This document shows, in pieces, positions 35,998-49,379 of a stretch of DNA of 64,000 nt. This DNA is from Varanus komodoensis. Taxonomy: Eukaryota; Chordata; Lepidosauria; Squamata; Varanidae. Below the pieces are notes generated by a model. It was given only the letters and a program-made list of their open reading frames with translations. It had not been told where the DNA came from and made no database searches. Position 1 is the stretch's first letter. Each line of letters opens with the position of its first letter. The DNA is taken from positions 644,904 to 708,903 of the forward strand of contig NW_025336346.1 in NCBI RefSeq assembly GCF_004798865.1. Reading direction: 5' to 3'. Both the position numbers and the translations under genes were made by a program.

Positions 35998-36021
35998 GAA
36001 AGACAGACAGACAGACAGACG
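35998..36021. repeat. (GACA)n microsatellite
   Basis: About six AGAC units, immediately upstream of the RNF123 acceptor at 35995; its minus-strand form supplies the pyrimidine tract of that acceptor. Confidence 0.9.
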
Positions 36022-36219
36022 CTCTTTTTAAATGCCTCACCTTGAAATGGGAGTGCATTCCATGGCTCTCAACATCCTTGTACACAATAAGTATGCTATA
36101 TCAAAGCTAGGAGAAAGGCCATTCTTCTCTGACTTTTAAAACAATGAAGCCATCATTGGTTCCTCCCATTGCTCACTAGTGACCTAGTACAGCAACAAAA
36201 GGTCTGAGCATATGACCTG

Positions 36220-36436
36220 GGTCACACCCTAATAGTGGAGAATTATGGATTAATTAACCTATGTTTTGCATGGATGCACAGAGTGTATGAACCATTTCAA
36301 TTTTAATACACTTCTTATGAACACTGTTCATAGGTTAATACGATTTTCAAATCCAGACATTCTGAATTGTTTATTAATCTATGGTTTTCTGTTGGATTGA
36401 CTCTGGGTTAATTAAACTACAATTTGTCAGTGTGAC
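36220..36436. mobile_element. MITE with 10-bp target duplication (MULE-like?)
   Basis: Inverted ends GTCACACCCTAATA and GTCACACTGACAAA (right end read inversely), each followed inward by TTAATTAACC. The flanks ATATGACCTG (36210-36219) and ATATGAACTG (36437-36446) agree at 9 of 10 bases. A 9-10 bp duplication would fit Mutator-like elements. No coding part. Family assignment is tentative. Confidence 0.55.
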
Positions 36437-36446
36437 ATATGAACTG

Positions 36447-39400
36447 CCATGGCAATAGCAAAGGAAAAGAGACAAAAAGGCAGTAGTTCAGACATCCTGA
36501 ATAGCCTTGTTGGGTCCTATATGCTGTCTGCTAAGGAATAGAGTCACTGGGGCAGTCTAATTTTTAAGTACATCCAGAACTCTCCCTTTAACCAAATGGT
36601 GTCCTCGGAGTTTAGTACATTTGAAAGGCTAATTTTAGCTATTTCCTTGGAGAATGATGACTCATAAAATTGGGAGCAAAAACATACAGTGAAGCCTAAT
36701 AAGCAAAAACAATTCCAGCTGAATGAGTATGAATGAATCAGAGAACAAATATTCCAAATAAGGTATAGCATTCTGGCAAAGTAAACAGGTTCTAAAAAGT
36801 AGGGATAATATTCTTCAGATATTCAACTGATATCTGACTTAAGAGTGACAGGCAGCTGCTTAGAAGCTGGATTGGCTGGTAGACTGCATATGTTCTGCAA
36901 GCTCTTACTAGGGAATCCTGAACAGCAGCCCATAAAAATAAAAATGGAGGCAGGGAAAACAAACAGCAGAAAACCATCAAGGAAGGGGAAAATTTTGGCC
37001 ATTTCAACATAGTTTGGCTCTGGGATTACTAACGCCTGCCTGGTGACAAACAAATTTAAAATGTTGAGCAGAATAGTACCAGTATGTGGGGTGCTACGCT
37101 TCCCCTGACCATCCCCCTGCTGCATATTAAATTGCCCCTTGCACCTCTCCTGAGGCTTTATGGGAATGAGAGAGGGGGAGGGATGTTGGCAGCCACCCCT
37201 TTCCCCAAGGAGTAATAGAATGAGCTGCTGCTGCGGAGAAGATTTGGTCCAAGTTACCCTGGAAATAGGAAGGGTTGCAGTAGAGGGTGAAATAGAGGTG
37301 ACCAGAACAGGCTCATTGCTGGGGGCTGTGGGGGGGGGGAGACAATGCTGTTAGTGGTCTGGGGTGCAGTAACTGTAAGCAGCAGGGAGTGATGGGCCTG
37401 CTTAAACAGCAAAACATGGGGTGGGGGGCAGTGTTAGGCCTGGACAGTGAAGTCTGTCCCCCTGCTTTGCACTGCTCACCCCTCCCATCCCCAGAGTGAC
37501 TGCTTCACAGAGCATGTCCAAGAGACATCTCAGCAAGAAGAAAGAGGCTGACTGTTCTGAAGGGGCAAAATAGTTACAAGTTGAACCCAAATGGCTTCAA
37601 GCTACGCCTTAGGGATTTAAAAAGTTCAGAAAACCCTGTCTGTGAGTCATATTTGTACATGCAATGCAGCGTCCAAAATCAGTGAGGAAAGAGAGAAGCT
37701 TAGTTCTTGGAATAAAAAGATGTGCAAGGAAGTCAACCATATATCCCACAAGTAAATAAATAACAAGCGATACATATATAAAGCAATATAGAAAAATTAA
37801 CTGGCATGCATTCTGAACCTTGGTGCCCTTGCACAGGCTTACTAGTGGCCCCACTGGCCCTTAAGACAGTTGCCTAGCCTTGTAATAGCTCAAGTTCAAT
37901 AAATGACTTGCCCTACTATTCCCTACAAAAGATTTGAAAATACCAGTCAGACAGTGCAATAAGCTGACTTCATTCATAATGGGGGTAGTCTGCTTAACAA
38001 AGGCCTACTACAGAGAAAGAGATGGTGAACACACCCTAAATTACAAGGTATTCAGCCTTCATCATTAGTATACCCAGAAATTCTAGACCATCTATTCAAG
38101 CTATTCAATGTTTAAGCTATTTAAGAATACAGTACTACAACAATTGTAGAACACTTAACCAGGAATTTATTCAAAGTGCTTGCTATTTCTTCATACCTTT
38201 TCTGTTCACAGAAGCTGAAATGAGACGAAGTGCAGCCTTAAAAGGTACACAGTAAGTGGAATAACCTGCCTCTCCCTTCACAATAATAAGGGACACTTAC
38301 AACAGAAGCTACTTTTTCATCTGCTTTCACCATATCCTTCCTGCCCCCGAAACTCACTCTCTCATAGTCCCCAAGTGAAAACAAACCTTACTTCATCACA
38401 AAGCACTACAAGGGACGTTTCATCACTACACCCCAAATCCAGCAAGACAGGCAGCCTAATACAGCAAAGAGCTAAAGAGTTTCATTTTGGCAACAGGCTA
38501 CTGTACTAAACAGACTTGCACAAAATTGTTAGAATAGCTCACAGCCAAACAAGAGTGAAAGGTTGAAATAAGGTGAAAACTCATATGGAGAATGTGTGAT
38601 CTCAATATGAAGGTACAACCTTTTTCATGTATGCCTCTATGCATACAGGAAATACTTGGAGAGTACTAGTACTTCAAGGGCTTCTACTGCCCCTATGTTC
38701 ACAACTGCTGTGACTCTGACATCTGCACACTGACTCAGATGTCTGCAAAGGGAGGCTAGGCTAGCACAGCTTTATGTGTACCCATGTTTCATGGGATCAG
38801 GTTCCTCCAATTGTGCACAGGTCCCATTTGTACAACCGTACCACTTACTTTTCAAATGTCCCAATAGACAAGGGAATGTTAGAGATGAGAGACATTATAG
38901 GCATCGGAGCAGGGCATCATCACATTCTGTCCCCTCTTGCCCCCCAAACTGATGACTAGTTTACACATGGAGGCACAAGTAAAGTGACCTCACTTAAAAT
39001 GCTGAGCAGCCAGTGTGCCAGGGAAAGAATAAAATTAAGAAAAACGTGTTCCAGTGTCCAAATGTAGAAGCACAAGGCAAGATATTTCTCTGATCTTGCA
39101 GATTATGTGAGGTTCTCAATGAAAAATTATGAAGAAACATTCATGCAACATGCATCTTGTACAGAAATAAGAAAACATGAATGTTGAGGACTGGGGGTTC
39201 ACCAGAAGGATCTGGTCCCTTCACAGATATGTGCATATTATATTTGATCTCCTGACTCAGCTGGGTGTTCTGAGACTGACTGAAAGCTAACACATGCCTA
39301 AAAGGGATTGCAGAATGCTGGCTGAAGCTTCCAACTTAACTGCTTATATAATCAAAATTTACTCTAGTTGGATGTTCCGTTTGTAAAGAGATTAGTCTAC

Positions 39401-39815
39401 TAAAAACTTTTCCTTAGGTCATGCACTGATCAAAGATATGCCTGGGACAAGACAACATTAAACTGGACTGTTCTTTTGAAAGGAGTACTTCAGGGAGCTA
39501 AAGAAATGAGTATTACATACTCAAGTACTTTAATCAGCAAAAGGCATTTTTCAAGCTTCTTAGACAAAATATAGGTTGTTTCTTAATGGCAATTTGCTAA
39601 TTATTAATCTTTCAGTTGAATGTTTTGTGCAAGATCATGCATGTAACTTTAATAAACAACCTTTTTCCTTGTCAACACTTTTCATGTCACTGAAAAAATA
39701 CAAAGACACTCAGATACAATGGCAGAAATGAAAGGACCAGGAAAAATGGTCAAACCTATCACGATACTTCTCACAAATGGATTCAAAAAATCAGCTAGAA
39801 GCTCTTGCCTCCGCC
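36447..39815. other. RNF123 long intron, unassigned
   Basis: No coding block or known repeat recognised. A G-run is at 37329-37340. Confidence 0.4.
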
Positions 39816-39821
39816 CTCTAG

Positions 39822-39956
39822 AGCAGTCTTCCCCAGCTTGGTACCCTCCAGTTCAACTGCAACCCCTCTCCTGCTCCATCATCCACTAGCTACAGCTATT
39901 GCAGGGTTACAATTCAACACTCCTGGGGAGTGCTGAGTTCGGGAAGGCTGCTCTAG
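39822..39956. repeat. Foldback repeat (CTTCCCCAGCTTGGTACCCTCC family)
   Basis: Left arm TAGAGCAGTCTTCCCCAGCT and right arm GGGAAGGCTGCTCTAG are inverted. The centre has been replaced or has diverged. Confidence 0.6.
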
Positions 39957-40564
39957 GGGCAGTGCAGTCGATTTCAGCCTGAAGGACAGATATGATGCTG
40001 GTGAATCCTGCTATGACAGAAAATAGCACTTTCACTTCTTGCAACAAGCCACCTGTCTCCCTACTGGGACACGGCCAATGCATCCTGCTTTTGCCAGGTT
40101 GCCACTGGGGACAACTGCTGTCTGGCACCTCATGCCTCCCAGTGAAAGAAGTCGAAGTCAACATTCAGAGATCTCTTCTTGAGTAGTTTGTCAAGGACAA
40201 AACTATCAAATATGCCAAGTGGTGCAGCAAACAATGGAGGGAGGCAGGGGGCTGAGCTGCTTCCCGAACTACATTACATTCCCACCTTTCAAGGCAAGGA
40301 CAGCAGCTCCTACCTCTGACACATGACCATGGCGCTACCAAAAGACCACTCTCCTGAAGGCAAAGGAAAATTTTCCAGCAAAGCAGGGACAGCAATCAGA
40401 GTGCTTTAGACAGTTACCAGTAATCAAATCTTAAGAGACTTTTAAGTGTCTAGCAACCCAGGCAAGGCAATGGCCCACCTACACAGTGCTACTCAGTACA
40501 GCCATGCTACAGCAGATTAAGAGGAATATGGAACAGCCCCATAACTATGTCCTGAAAATAAGGG

Positions 40565-40792
40565 AATAAGCCAGTGCAGTGTGGGGAGCTACACTATGGG
40601 ACTGGAGATCCAAGTTCTAATCTCCACTCAGCTGTGAAGCTCACTGGGTGAGTGGGCCAGTCATAGACTCTCAGTCTAACTTACTTCACAGCAGGGCTGT
40701 TGTGAGGGTAAAATGGATTGAAGAACCATGTAAGTCACCCTGGGTTCCTCACAAAAGGGGAAAAGGGTTGGGATATAAATGCAATGTAATCA
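40565..40792 (+). mobile_element. MIR-like CORE-SINE
   Basis: Same family as 7150-7422 but in plus orientation. B-box region near 40605 (CCAAGTTCTAATCTCCACTC), core GGGCCAGTCATAGACTCTCA and GGGCTGTTGTGAGGGTAAAA, then a tail GGGTTGGGATATAAATGCAA. Confidence 0.75.
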
Positions 40793-40799
40793 CAATCAT

Positions 40800-42585
40800 A
40801 CAGTCAGATTGAGCATTTCCAAAGGAGGATGTACATGCAAGTGACACCTGGGATAGTATTTACAGAAAGAGATTGTGCTTAGCTTCTCCAGGAGAGGGTC
40901 AAATGTGTGCAGGACTTGCATTCTTTACAGGAGAATTTACAAAAGGAACTTAGCTCTGTGAAGAATTACCTGTGGCACTTCTCTTGTGGCGTAAATTTAT
41001 GCCTAAGAAACTATAGACATGTACCGAAACAGACCCCCATATATTTGTGCAAGTGAAGTAACCACAGCACTCTTGCTCAAGGCATATTGTTTGTTGAATT
41101 TCAGCTTTTCTGTTGAGGAATCTTGTATCATTCCAGAAGCCATTTGATGCTTTAATGGACTCACCATGTTTGCTAATAGGTTTTGTGCTGTTTTCTCCAT
41201 TTGCTGTGACTGAAAGGCTCAATATAGCTTGAAAAATTGAAAAGAGGAAAGTCCAATTTAGACATGTTAGGCCTAATGGAATTACAACCCACAGATTTCT
41301 TCCTGGTGGCTAAAACAAAGTGAAATTAATTGAATTACTCTTACTGCACCATTTGCCACATAGCAGAGGCCTAGTTCTCACTAAGGTGGTAAACATGCAT
41401 CCTGGCAGTATGATTTCAAAGTACCTTTGAGGGCTTACATAAAGGAATAATCCTCTGCACAAGGGAAGTGAGCTTATCAGGAAGAAAGCTAGAGTAGAGC
41501 TCGTCTTCCTGACATACTTTTTTATCATGTGCATAATTTCTTTTTTGTAGGGTGGGGTAATCAATGGTGTAAATCCACTTGCCCTCTGAAGCAGCATAGC
41601 CCAGAGTTAATTTGTTCTTTACTTTTCCTTGAGGAACAAATGCTTAAGGAAGCATAATGTTGGCAGCAGGTCTTAGCCCAACTATATTCATGCCCAATTG
41701 ATTATGTTCAGTGGATAACAGAAGTTTCACAGGCCTAGCTAAGCCAGCCCTCGCATATTGTGCAATGGATGGATGAAAGCAACCTATCTTGCAAAACTTT
41801 GTTGCTGTGAAAAAACATGTTTAATTCATTTTGTGAAGAAACATGTTTAACACTGGCCCTCAGAAACAGTTTCATTTCCCTATAAAGTACATTTTAAGGT
41901 TAAAGAGGAGAAAGTAATTCAACTGGAGCTTGCTTTTGGGCATATTTCTCACAGGGGATGCATAGTGTTCTATTCTGCAATCACAGTTTAAGGAAAACAT
42001 TGACAAACAGGGAAAGGACGAATCAATGAGAACACTAAAAGGTCTTAAAGACAATTAATACATGGGAAACTGAAAGATAATTGCTGGGTTTTGGCTACAA
42101 ACAAAGAATGGGTGGGTAGAGAAGGAAATTATATTACATACATTAAAAAGGTTCTGACAGAGAATCTCTGGTCACCCTATTAACTAATGGCTGAACAAAA
42201 AGAACTTCAAATTATAGGAAAGCTGATATTTAAAGTAAACATCTGAGAATCTGTCCTAGCCATACCTTCATTTGACATTTTCATGGAAAGTCTCAACAAT
42301 TATCTCCCAATGATATTCTGTAGACAGGGCAGACGTTTTCTCACTTTTTAAACTTAAGATTCTTTCATCTCAAGAATCCTCCCCACCCTTTGGGGAAAAA
42401 AAATATACATCAGTGATGCACAACTTTTTTGGTCCCAAGGACTGATGTGATGCTGGGTCACACAGACATGGACATACCCATACATATGCACACATATATG
42501 ATCCTAATAAAGAAAACGCTATTCCTTCTGCTAGCCTCAACTGAGAAGGAAGAATTTGTAGGAGGATCTCTGAGGAAGATAGGCA
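40800..42585. other. RNF123 long intron, unassigned
   Basis: No coding block or known repeat recognised. Confidence 0.4.
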
Positions 42586-42589
42586 ACGG

Positions 42590-43508
42590 AAAGACATCTC
42601 TCCCTGCTTTCCTCTAGTGCTCCTCATACTGGCTGCTCTCTTGTTGCTGTTAGCAATTGGCAAGGACAGAGTGTGGACTCTGGAGGTGCTCCTGGACCCA
42701 GAGTTGTCCCTGCAACACCAGGTGGCATCCGTGGCCAGCCTCTTTTATCAACTATGGCTGACATATAAGCTGCATCCCTATCTGGACAGGCAGAACCTAG
42801 CAATGGTAATTCATACCCTGGTAACCTCACATTTGAACTACTGCATTGAGATCTACGTGGCTGCCCTTGAAAATGGTCCAAAAACATGAATTGGTACAAA
42901 ACACAGCAGACCGCCTTCTGACAGGGATGGGCTGACACACACATATCAGCCCTGTTCTTTACCAACTGCATTGATTACCAACTGAAGTCCGGGTGCGCTT
43001 TAAAGGTGCTTACATTGACATATAAAGCCCTAAATGGCTTAGGGCCTGGGTAGCTAAAGGAACACCTCCCCCTGTATATACCTACCTAAATCCTATGATC
43101 ATCTACAAAGGTCTTTCTCCATGAGCCACCTTTAAAAGAAGTAATTAAGGTGGCTGCAAGGGCAAGGGCCTTCTCAGCTGTGGCATCCCAACTATGGAAC
43201 CAGTTTCCCAGGGAGGTGTGCCTGGCACTGACCCTTTATACATTTTAGTGCCAGGTTAAAACCTTTTTATTTTCCCAACATTTTAACTGCTGAATTGCTG
43301 ATTCTGATTTTATACTTATTTTTATTCATATGATGATTGGCTACTGTGGATGAGTTGTTATTGTGCTGAATATTATTCTTGTTTAATTCTTTCTCAATTT
43401 ACTTGAATTTTATGGGTATTGCGGATATGTTATGGCCTTATGTTTGATATGGTTTTAAATAACTGTACACTGTTCTGAGAGTGTCTACTATGGAACAGTA
43501 TATAAAAA
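42590..43508 (+). mobile_element. L2-like LINE 3' part
   Basis: C-terminal RT region: VLLDPELSLQHQVASVAS near 42688-42741, HTLVTSHLNYC at 42812-42844, then the TATAAAGCCCTAAATGGCTT block and GGAACCAGTTTCCCAGGGAG, ending in an AT-rich tail near 43505. The frame is broken. Same family as the copies at 8571 and 10195. Confidence 0.87.
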
Positions 43509-43850
43509 ATAATCCAACACAGTTGGCAGCTAACAAAAGGCTTATGGTACTTATTTGGATCTAGTCAATTTATTGTACAGTTGCCACACCAGCTTTCAGA
43601 CAGACAAATTGAGACTAAATTAGGAAAGTAGGCAGCAAAAGTGGTAAGGCACATAAACACAAACCCTCAAAATCCTTTCAGTGTTGTTTTTCATGTTTAG
43701 CAGTGAGTGCTGAAATGCTTCCTCTTTCCAAAAAAAAAAAAAAGCAGGGGAGGAGAGGAAGCAAACCCAGTTTTCCCTTTTCCCTCAAAGCCAAAACAAA
43801 ACTTGGCCTTGCAATATTAACCTAATCCTAACTCTATGTTAATCTACCAT

Positions 43851-44202
43851 AAAGGTAAAGGTTAAAGGTTTCCCCTTGACTTGAAGTCCAGTCATGCCTG
43901 AATCTAGGGGGCGGTGCTCATCTCCGTTTTCTAGCCGAGGGAGCCAGTGTTTATCGGCAGACAGTCTCCGTGGTCATGTGGCCGGCATGACTAAACACTG
44001 AAGTGCATGGAACGCTGTTACCTGCCCACCAAAGTGGTACCTTTTTATCTACTTGCATTTGCATACTTTCAAACTGCAAGGTTGGCAGGAGCTGGGATGG
44101 AGCAATGGAAACTCAACCTGTTGTGCAGATTTGAACCGGCGACCTTTCAATCAACCAGCCCAGCAGCACAGTGGTTTAAACCACTGTGCCACCTGCAGTC
44201 CC
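43851..44202 (-). mobile_element. tRNA-headed SINE with perfect target duplication
   Basis: On the minus strand the head begins at 44202 and has an A-box-like TGGCACAGTGG and a B-box GGTTCAAATC (near 44135), as in tRNA-derived SINEs. The body includes GGCCGGCATGACTAAAC (plus strand, 43981), and the 3' end is a CTTTACCTTTA run. The flanks AATCTACCAT at 43841-43850 and 44203-44212 are identical over 10 bases, which marks a clean retroposon insertion. Confidence 0.9.
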
Positions 44203-44219
44203 AATCTACCATACTCCTT

Positions 44220-45890
44220 AGTTATTTTAATTAAAATATCTCAAAACTAGTTAGAAATTTGAAAATGGGGGGGAGGAGGAGAAAACATTAGGTCTGAGGC
44301 AATTTTCATCTTCTAAACACTCTATGCACTCACCCATCCACCTCACTTACAAGTGTTAAAAATTGTGGGGGCAGGGATAGGGAAAATAATATTAATACTA
44401 ACCCCCCCCCCCCATACACACACACACAGTTGTGTCTGTGGCTGTTAAGGACCACCAAATGGTCAAACTTAAATATTTTTTACCCTTTGAGCACTGTGTA
44501 GTAGCTAGATACACTATTTTGTTTGCAAAAGATGTTTTTAATATTTTTGCAGGATACTCCCAAATTCTGATGGGTGGTAGGAGGGGCACAAGGGAGCTGC
44601 AAGGCCTGCATGTTTCCTGCCTCTCTTTACAAAAGAGAAATTTGAAAATCATCTTAAAATCATCTCACCAGTCATCTCAAAAGATCACTTGGGGTTTTTT
44701 TCCTGCAAATCCTGAGCTGCCCCTTGTCTACCATGGGACTTTCTCAATATGTCATTTGCCCAATGACAGGGATATATTTGCCCAATGTATATATTGGATA
44801 TTTATATCTAAATATATTGGATATTTATATTGGATATATTTGCCCAATATATAGCAGGAAAAAGTCCAGAGTCTTGCTTAAAAACAAAACAAAACAACTG
44901 GCCATGGTGATCTGAATGTAGGGGACTTGGAGGGCTTCTCTGCACAAGGAAATTTATTGTGTTCTCATGATGCTTTGCTCACAGAAGAGCTTCTCTTGAG
45001 TTTTGCAGGCTTTTTAGTGGGTTCTTTTAGAGTAAGAAAAGTCTGGTATTAAATTTTAAACTGCAACATACAAGAATGAAAGCCTGTAAGAAGTCACAAA
45101 TTCGCTATAATGTTGTGCCATCTTGTGGAGGTTGGCTAATAGAATATATAGAAAGGCAAAGAAATGCAACCCCCTGGGGGACCCCCCTTTTCTTCCAGGA
45201 ATGAAAACAAAAAATGCCTTGATAAAGCAGTGGGTTAAACCCCTCATTAATCAGCCCCTTTATCATGGGCCAGATCATCATCTGCAAATGAATAGACATG
45301 GCACCTTTTCTCCTCTGCAAGCATGGGGCCCTATTAAGATGGCCCACCCCAATGGATCTGGATGGTTTCCACAGGGCTCAGGGACAGCCATGTGCATGTG
45401 TGTGCCCTGTCTGATATGCCTGGTTCTCCTGCTGAAACCCTGCTCCGTCTGTGGAACACATGTAGTTAGCTCAATTACTCCCAAGTTCCCTGTCCAGAGC
45501 AGAGTCTTGTCTTGCCGCATGGTATTACCTAGAGCTGAGAGGACTGCAACAGAACAGGAGAAAGCTTGAATGCAGATGAAGAATAAATCCTAGTGGATGT
45601 AACTCAATACTTATGGTCTGCCTATGTCAGAGGCCCATGAGGGTGTCAAAGAAACATTATCTCTGTGCCTCTATTGAATCTTCTGTTTGTTGCCCAGTGA
45701 AGCTCTCAGGGTCGTCTGGAGCTTACTACATGCTGGCCCTAAGGATACAATGGATCCATCAGAAACCCACTGTGAAACATTTGCAAGACACTTCTAAAAT
45801 AAAATGTTTTGCATTTGCTGAGACTCCAGTGTTACAGCAGATGAATCAAGTAAGTTATCCCAACCACAGCTCTGTCCAGTCTTTTTGGAT
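44220..45890. other. RNF123 long intron, unassigned
   Basis: No coding block recognised. It has a poly-C run with (CA)n at 44401-44428 and a short TTGGATATTTATAT / TTTGCCCAATATAT tandem near 44785-44855. Confidence 0.4.
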
Positions 45891-45894
45891 GATT

Positions 45895-46150
45895 CTCAGT
45901 TGCTGCAGCTCAATGACTTAGCTTTAAAAGAGGATTGGACAAATTCATGGAGAAGAAGGCTATCAACGGCTATATGCTATCTCCAGTATCAGAGGCAGCA
46001 TGCCTATGCACACCAGTTGCTAGGGAGCCTGGGGAGGAGGGTACTATTGCACTTGCTTGTGGAATCCTGTGGTCAGATACTTGGCCACTGTGTGAACTGA
46101 CTGCTGGACTAGATGGATTCTTGGTCTGATCCAGCAGGGCTCTTGTTACA
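45895..46150 (+). mobile_element. CR1 LINE 3' end
   Basis: Encodes the CR1 ORF2 end (DLALKEDWTNS) and the following tail: GGATTCTTGGTCTGATCCAGCAGGGCTCTT near 46107. It is the sense-strand counterpart of the minus copies at 678, 26826 and 58020. Confidence 0.82.
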
Positions 46151-47085
46151 CTCAGAAAAGGGTAACAGTTGTCTAAATACAGTAAGAAGTTGTTACCCAA
46201 GAGATAGGGCCCATGTTATTTAAGGGAAAGACACAGAGGAATACATCAGAGGGAAAGAAGGCAGAACTATTCAGCAAAATGGAGCTATACTGTATTTTGG
46301 ACTGCACATTTAAAAGCAACTTTGCATAAGGAATCATCTGCAAACATCCCAGACTATCCCCTCTGTAGCTGGAAAGCGGAGGGTTAAGTGCCCATCACAT
46401 TCAGCAGCTGCAGCAGCCAAATTAGTCATTTGTTGCCCTAATGGAAACCAATTACTCCGCTTTGATTTTCATTTCCCTCAAATAAAGTAGCCTGGATCTC
46501 AGTGGCTGCTCCTTCTGCCCCAGCAATTACTCTACAGACATAACTGGTCAACTTTCACACCTGCTTAAACAGTGCAGGGGTCAAAGGGTAAGTCAATGGC
46601 ATGCAGCCTTTCTTTCCCTCACTGCCCATCTTGCAGAGCAAGATTAGCTTTCTACAGAGTCAGAATTACTAGATGAACCTAGGTAGCTCTGCCCGTCTTT
46701 GATTTATCATATCGATCAGAGATTGCTTGTTGCATTTTGACCCTTTTCTAGTCAGATAGTCTCACCAGACTACTGCCCTTGCCAATATGTCCTCCAGTTT
46801 AGATAGAACATGCTAAAGCCACAACACTGATCCTAACCTCAGAGAGCCATGGGGTACAGAAAGGCAGGAGCATACCAAAAATCCAAAAGTCTCAAGAAAT
46901 TTCACGTATGCTAATGGAAATTAAGAGAGCCAAATCATGTAGTAAGCATCCAAACAACTAGATGTGGGTATACAATGTCAGAACAAAATGATCAAAAATT
47001 CTGCCATAATACTCGTAGCTGCCAAAAGACTGACACAGTAAGATCAGTTTTTGATTTAAGGTGGGATTCCTGATTTGATCAAGAA
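46151..47085. other. RNF123 long intron, unassigned
   Basis: No coding block or known repeat recognised. Confidence 0.4.
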
Positions 47086-47088
47086 ATC

Positions 47089-47490
47089 ATGTTGCAAGTC
47101 TTGCTCCCCACTTTCTCCTTAGATGTACTAACCTGTGCCTGTCCTGCAACTTCTTTCTTTTGGCACATTTTAGATACGTGAATGTTTGCCAGTCCTGAAA
47201 GTTCTTTCTTTTGTGTGGTCTGTTTCAATCTGTCAGCCCTTTTTGTTTCACTCTCATGTGCCTCTGGCAAACTGCCTACATGATCACCCACCCTCCCCCA
47301 AACTGTGCCTGTAACTGATAGGCTATAAAAGCATCTTGTACAGCCTCCATCTTTGTAGTTGCTTTGGGAGCTACCTACATGCTGTGTGTATTTTTTTGTA
47401 CGTCCAATATGTCTGAATAAACAGTAAATGTTATTTTGATTGTACACCCTCAGCATACCTACTCTCTCTGACTTTCTAGTCAACCACATG
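47089..47490 (+). mobile_element. Solo LTR-like fossil, family uncertain
   Basis: About 400 bp beginning TGTTGCAAG. It has a TATA-type GGCTATAAAAGC near 47321, an AATAAA near 47416, and an end around CAACCACA after a CT-rich U5-like part. This order (TATA, short R, poly(A) signal, TG/CA ends) is that of a retroviral-type long terminal repeat. No internal genes or second LTR are seen, so it would be an old solo copy. The exact ends are uncertain. Confidence 0.5.
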
Positions 47491-49375
47491 GATTAAAAAA
47501 GGTCCCTTGGTATAGCTACTTTGATCCACTTTCAAAATTCAACCACTTGTCCATGAGAATTTCCTCTTTCCCACCTTATCCAAAGCTCCCTGCACATACA
47601 CATTCACGCTTCTTGGACAGAGATAACAGTACAGATAACAACTTAGGAAGATCATCCATACAACAAGCCAATAATCACCGCACCAGCACATAAAGAGAAT
47701 TAAGGGGCAAGATGCATCCATAGCAAGGGTGGGGGAAGGGCTTCCTGCCAATACTTCTCAATTCTAGAACATTCAAAGCAAGGGTCCATGCAGGCAAGAA
47801 TCTGTGTACGATGCACACACCAAGAAGGTGAAAGAACAAGATTTAAGAGGAAAAGAAGAGATAATTTTCCTGAATGCTAACATTATTGCTTTAGTCATGT
47901 TTCTTAGATGTAATAACCTTTTTAATGCTATTAAACTAAAAAATGAAGCAGGCCAATTACAATATTATTATGCATAACTATTTTAAAATAAAACCTGCAG
48001 CAACCTAAATCAGGATTTAAACACCTTGTGAGTTCCTCTGTTGGGAACCGGGTAGTGGTATGAACTCTAGTTCTTCTAACCCACAGAAGCACATTGCTAG
48101 GATAATGGTGTTCCATGATGCTCCTATACTGTATCAATGTGCCGAAGCAAGGGTAGCAGGGCTACAGGACTGGATCATGAGCTTGGTGATTCAGCATAGC
48201 AACAAAAAGGATGCCAATGCCTCTAGCCATGAGCCATTCCTCAGCATGCTACTTCCTGGTGAGAACCTCAGTGGGGATATTGAGACTGGTGCCAAGGGAG
48301 TCACTGATTTGTTTCAAAAAGATGAAAGGCTCAAATGTGTATCACAATGAATCAGAAGCCTGAAGTGCTAGATATCAAGGACATTTCCACATCACTTGCT
48401 TGTGGGCTTTGTAAGAGGGGCACACTATCTGCAGAGCTAAGAATTGTTTGGTGTTTGGTCCTGAATTATTCACAGAAAGGGAAATCATGCCTGCCTCAGT
48501 TTGCTGCATCTGCAGATATTTAAAATTCCAGAAATGTAATGTTGTGCCAAAAGGATACCAGACAAAATTCTGTAAAACCTGCATTACCTTTTGTGATTAC
48601 CTTTATGATTTTCAAGTGATTATGGTACCATCCATATGCTTCAATGTCCTCTCCTATGCTGTACTCTATATGTCTATTTACACATTATGCGGAGGTTTGG
48701 ATACCTAACTCCAAGCTTTCAAGAAGTCCCCATTATGGAAGCCTGTGAAGGTTTGTGCTCACTGAAGTTCAAACATTTTCTTAAAAACACCTTAACAGGA
48801 TTAATTACAGAAGGCTTCTATGAATTATTATAATGAAGGTCACAAAGAAACTGATTATACTGCAGACATAATGTGCAAAAAGTTCTAAGTAGATGAAAGT
48901 GACTAACTGTTGGGGGCAAGAAGTGTATTCCACCCTGTGATATACTCAGAATAAAGTCTTGTCTGTTTCTTCCATCATTGCTGTGAGTCCATAGTCCCCT
49001 GAAATAGCAAACACAGCCAAGGTTGAAGAATGACTAAAACTAGAAGCCTTATAGACACACATTGAGGCACCTTGAAAAACAGAGGCACCTGTGCTGCAAA
49101 ACAAGATTACAATCTCCCTTCTTTTAGCAGACTTGCTTCCTCATCTCCCCTGGTAATCATGTTGCTAGCTAAGTGACTGCAGTTCTTGTGTGCCGCTCTG
49201 ATGACCAGTCTCAGAATAACTGTCCAGGAGTGTTCTGCCCTCACATGGCATAGCAAAGAAAGTACATGCCATTCAAAAAACAAAATAAACTTCACTACCG
49301 CTTCTCTTCTCTCCTCCCCTTCTATCACCACTCCCTCTTAACACAAACCAATTGAATCGCTCCTTGGTCCACAAG
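47491..49375. other. RNF123 long intron upstream of AMIGO3, unassigned
   Basis: Open frames at 48060-48350 and 48448-48708 have no motif I recognise. An AATAAAGTCTTG near 48950 is again like a poly(A)/U5 junction, but no LTR ends were found. Confidence 0.35.
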
Positions 49376-49379
49376 GCTT

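Noticed and set aside
39907-40164. RNF123 exon candidate on the minus strand
   Set aside because: The frame (LFSVIAGFTSIISVLQ) only vaguely resembles the expected block, overlaps a foldback repeat, and lacks good splice sites.
43851-44202. tRNA gene
   Set aside because: The A- and B-box-like words belong to a SINE with a 350-bp body and target duplication; no cloverleaf closes.
45123-45569. 148-residue plus-strand frame
   Set aside because: No motif recognised; composition is that of intron sequence.
48060-48708. Gene upstream of AMIGO3 from two plus-strand frames
   Set aside because: Neither has a recognisable motif; no splice or repeat evidence joins them.
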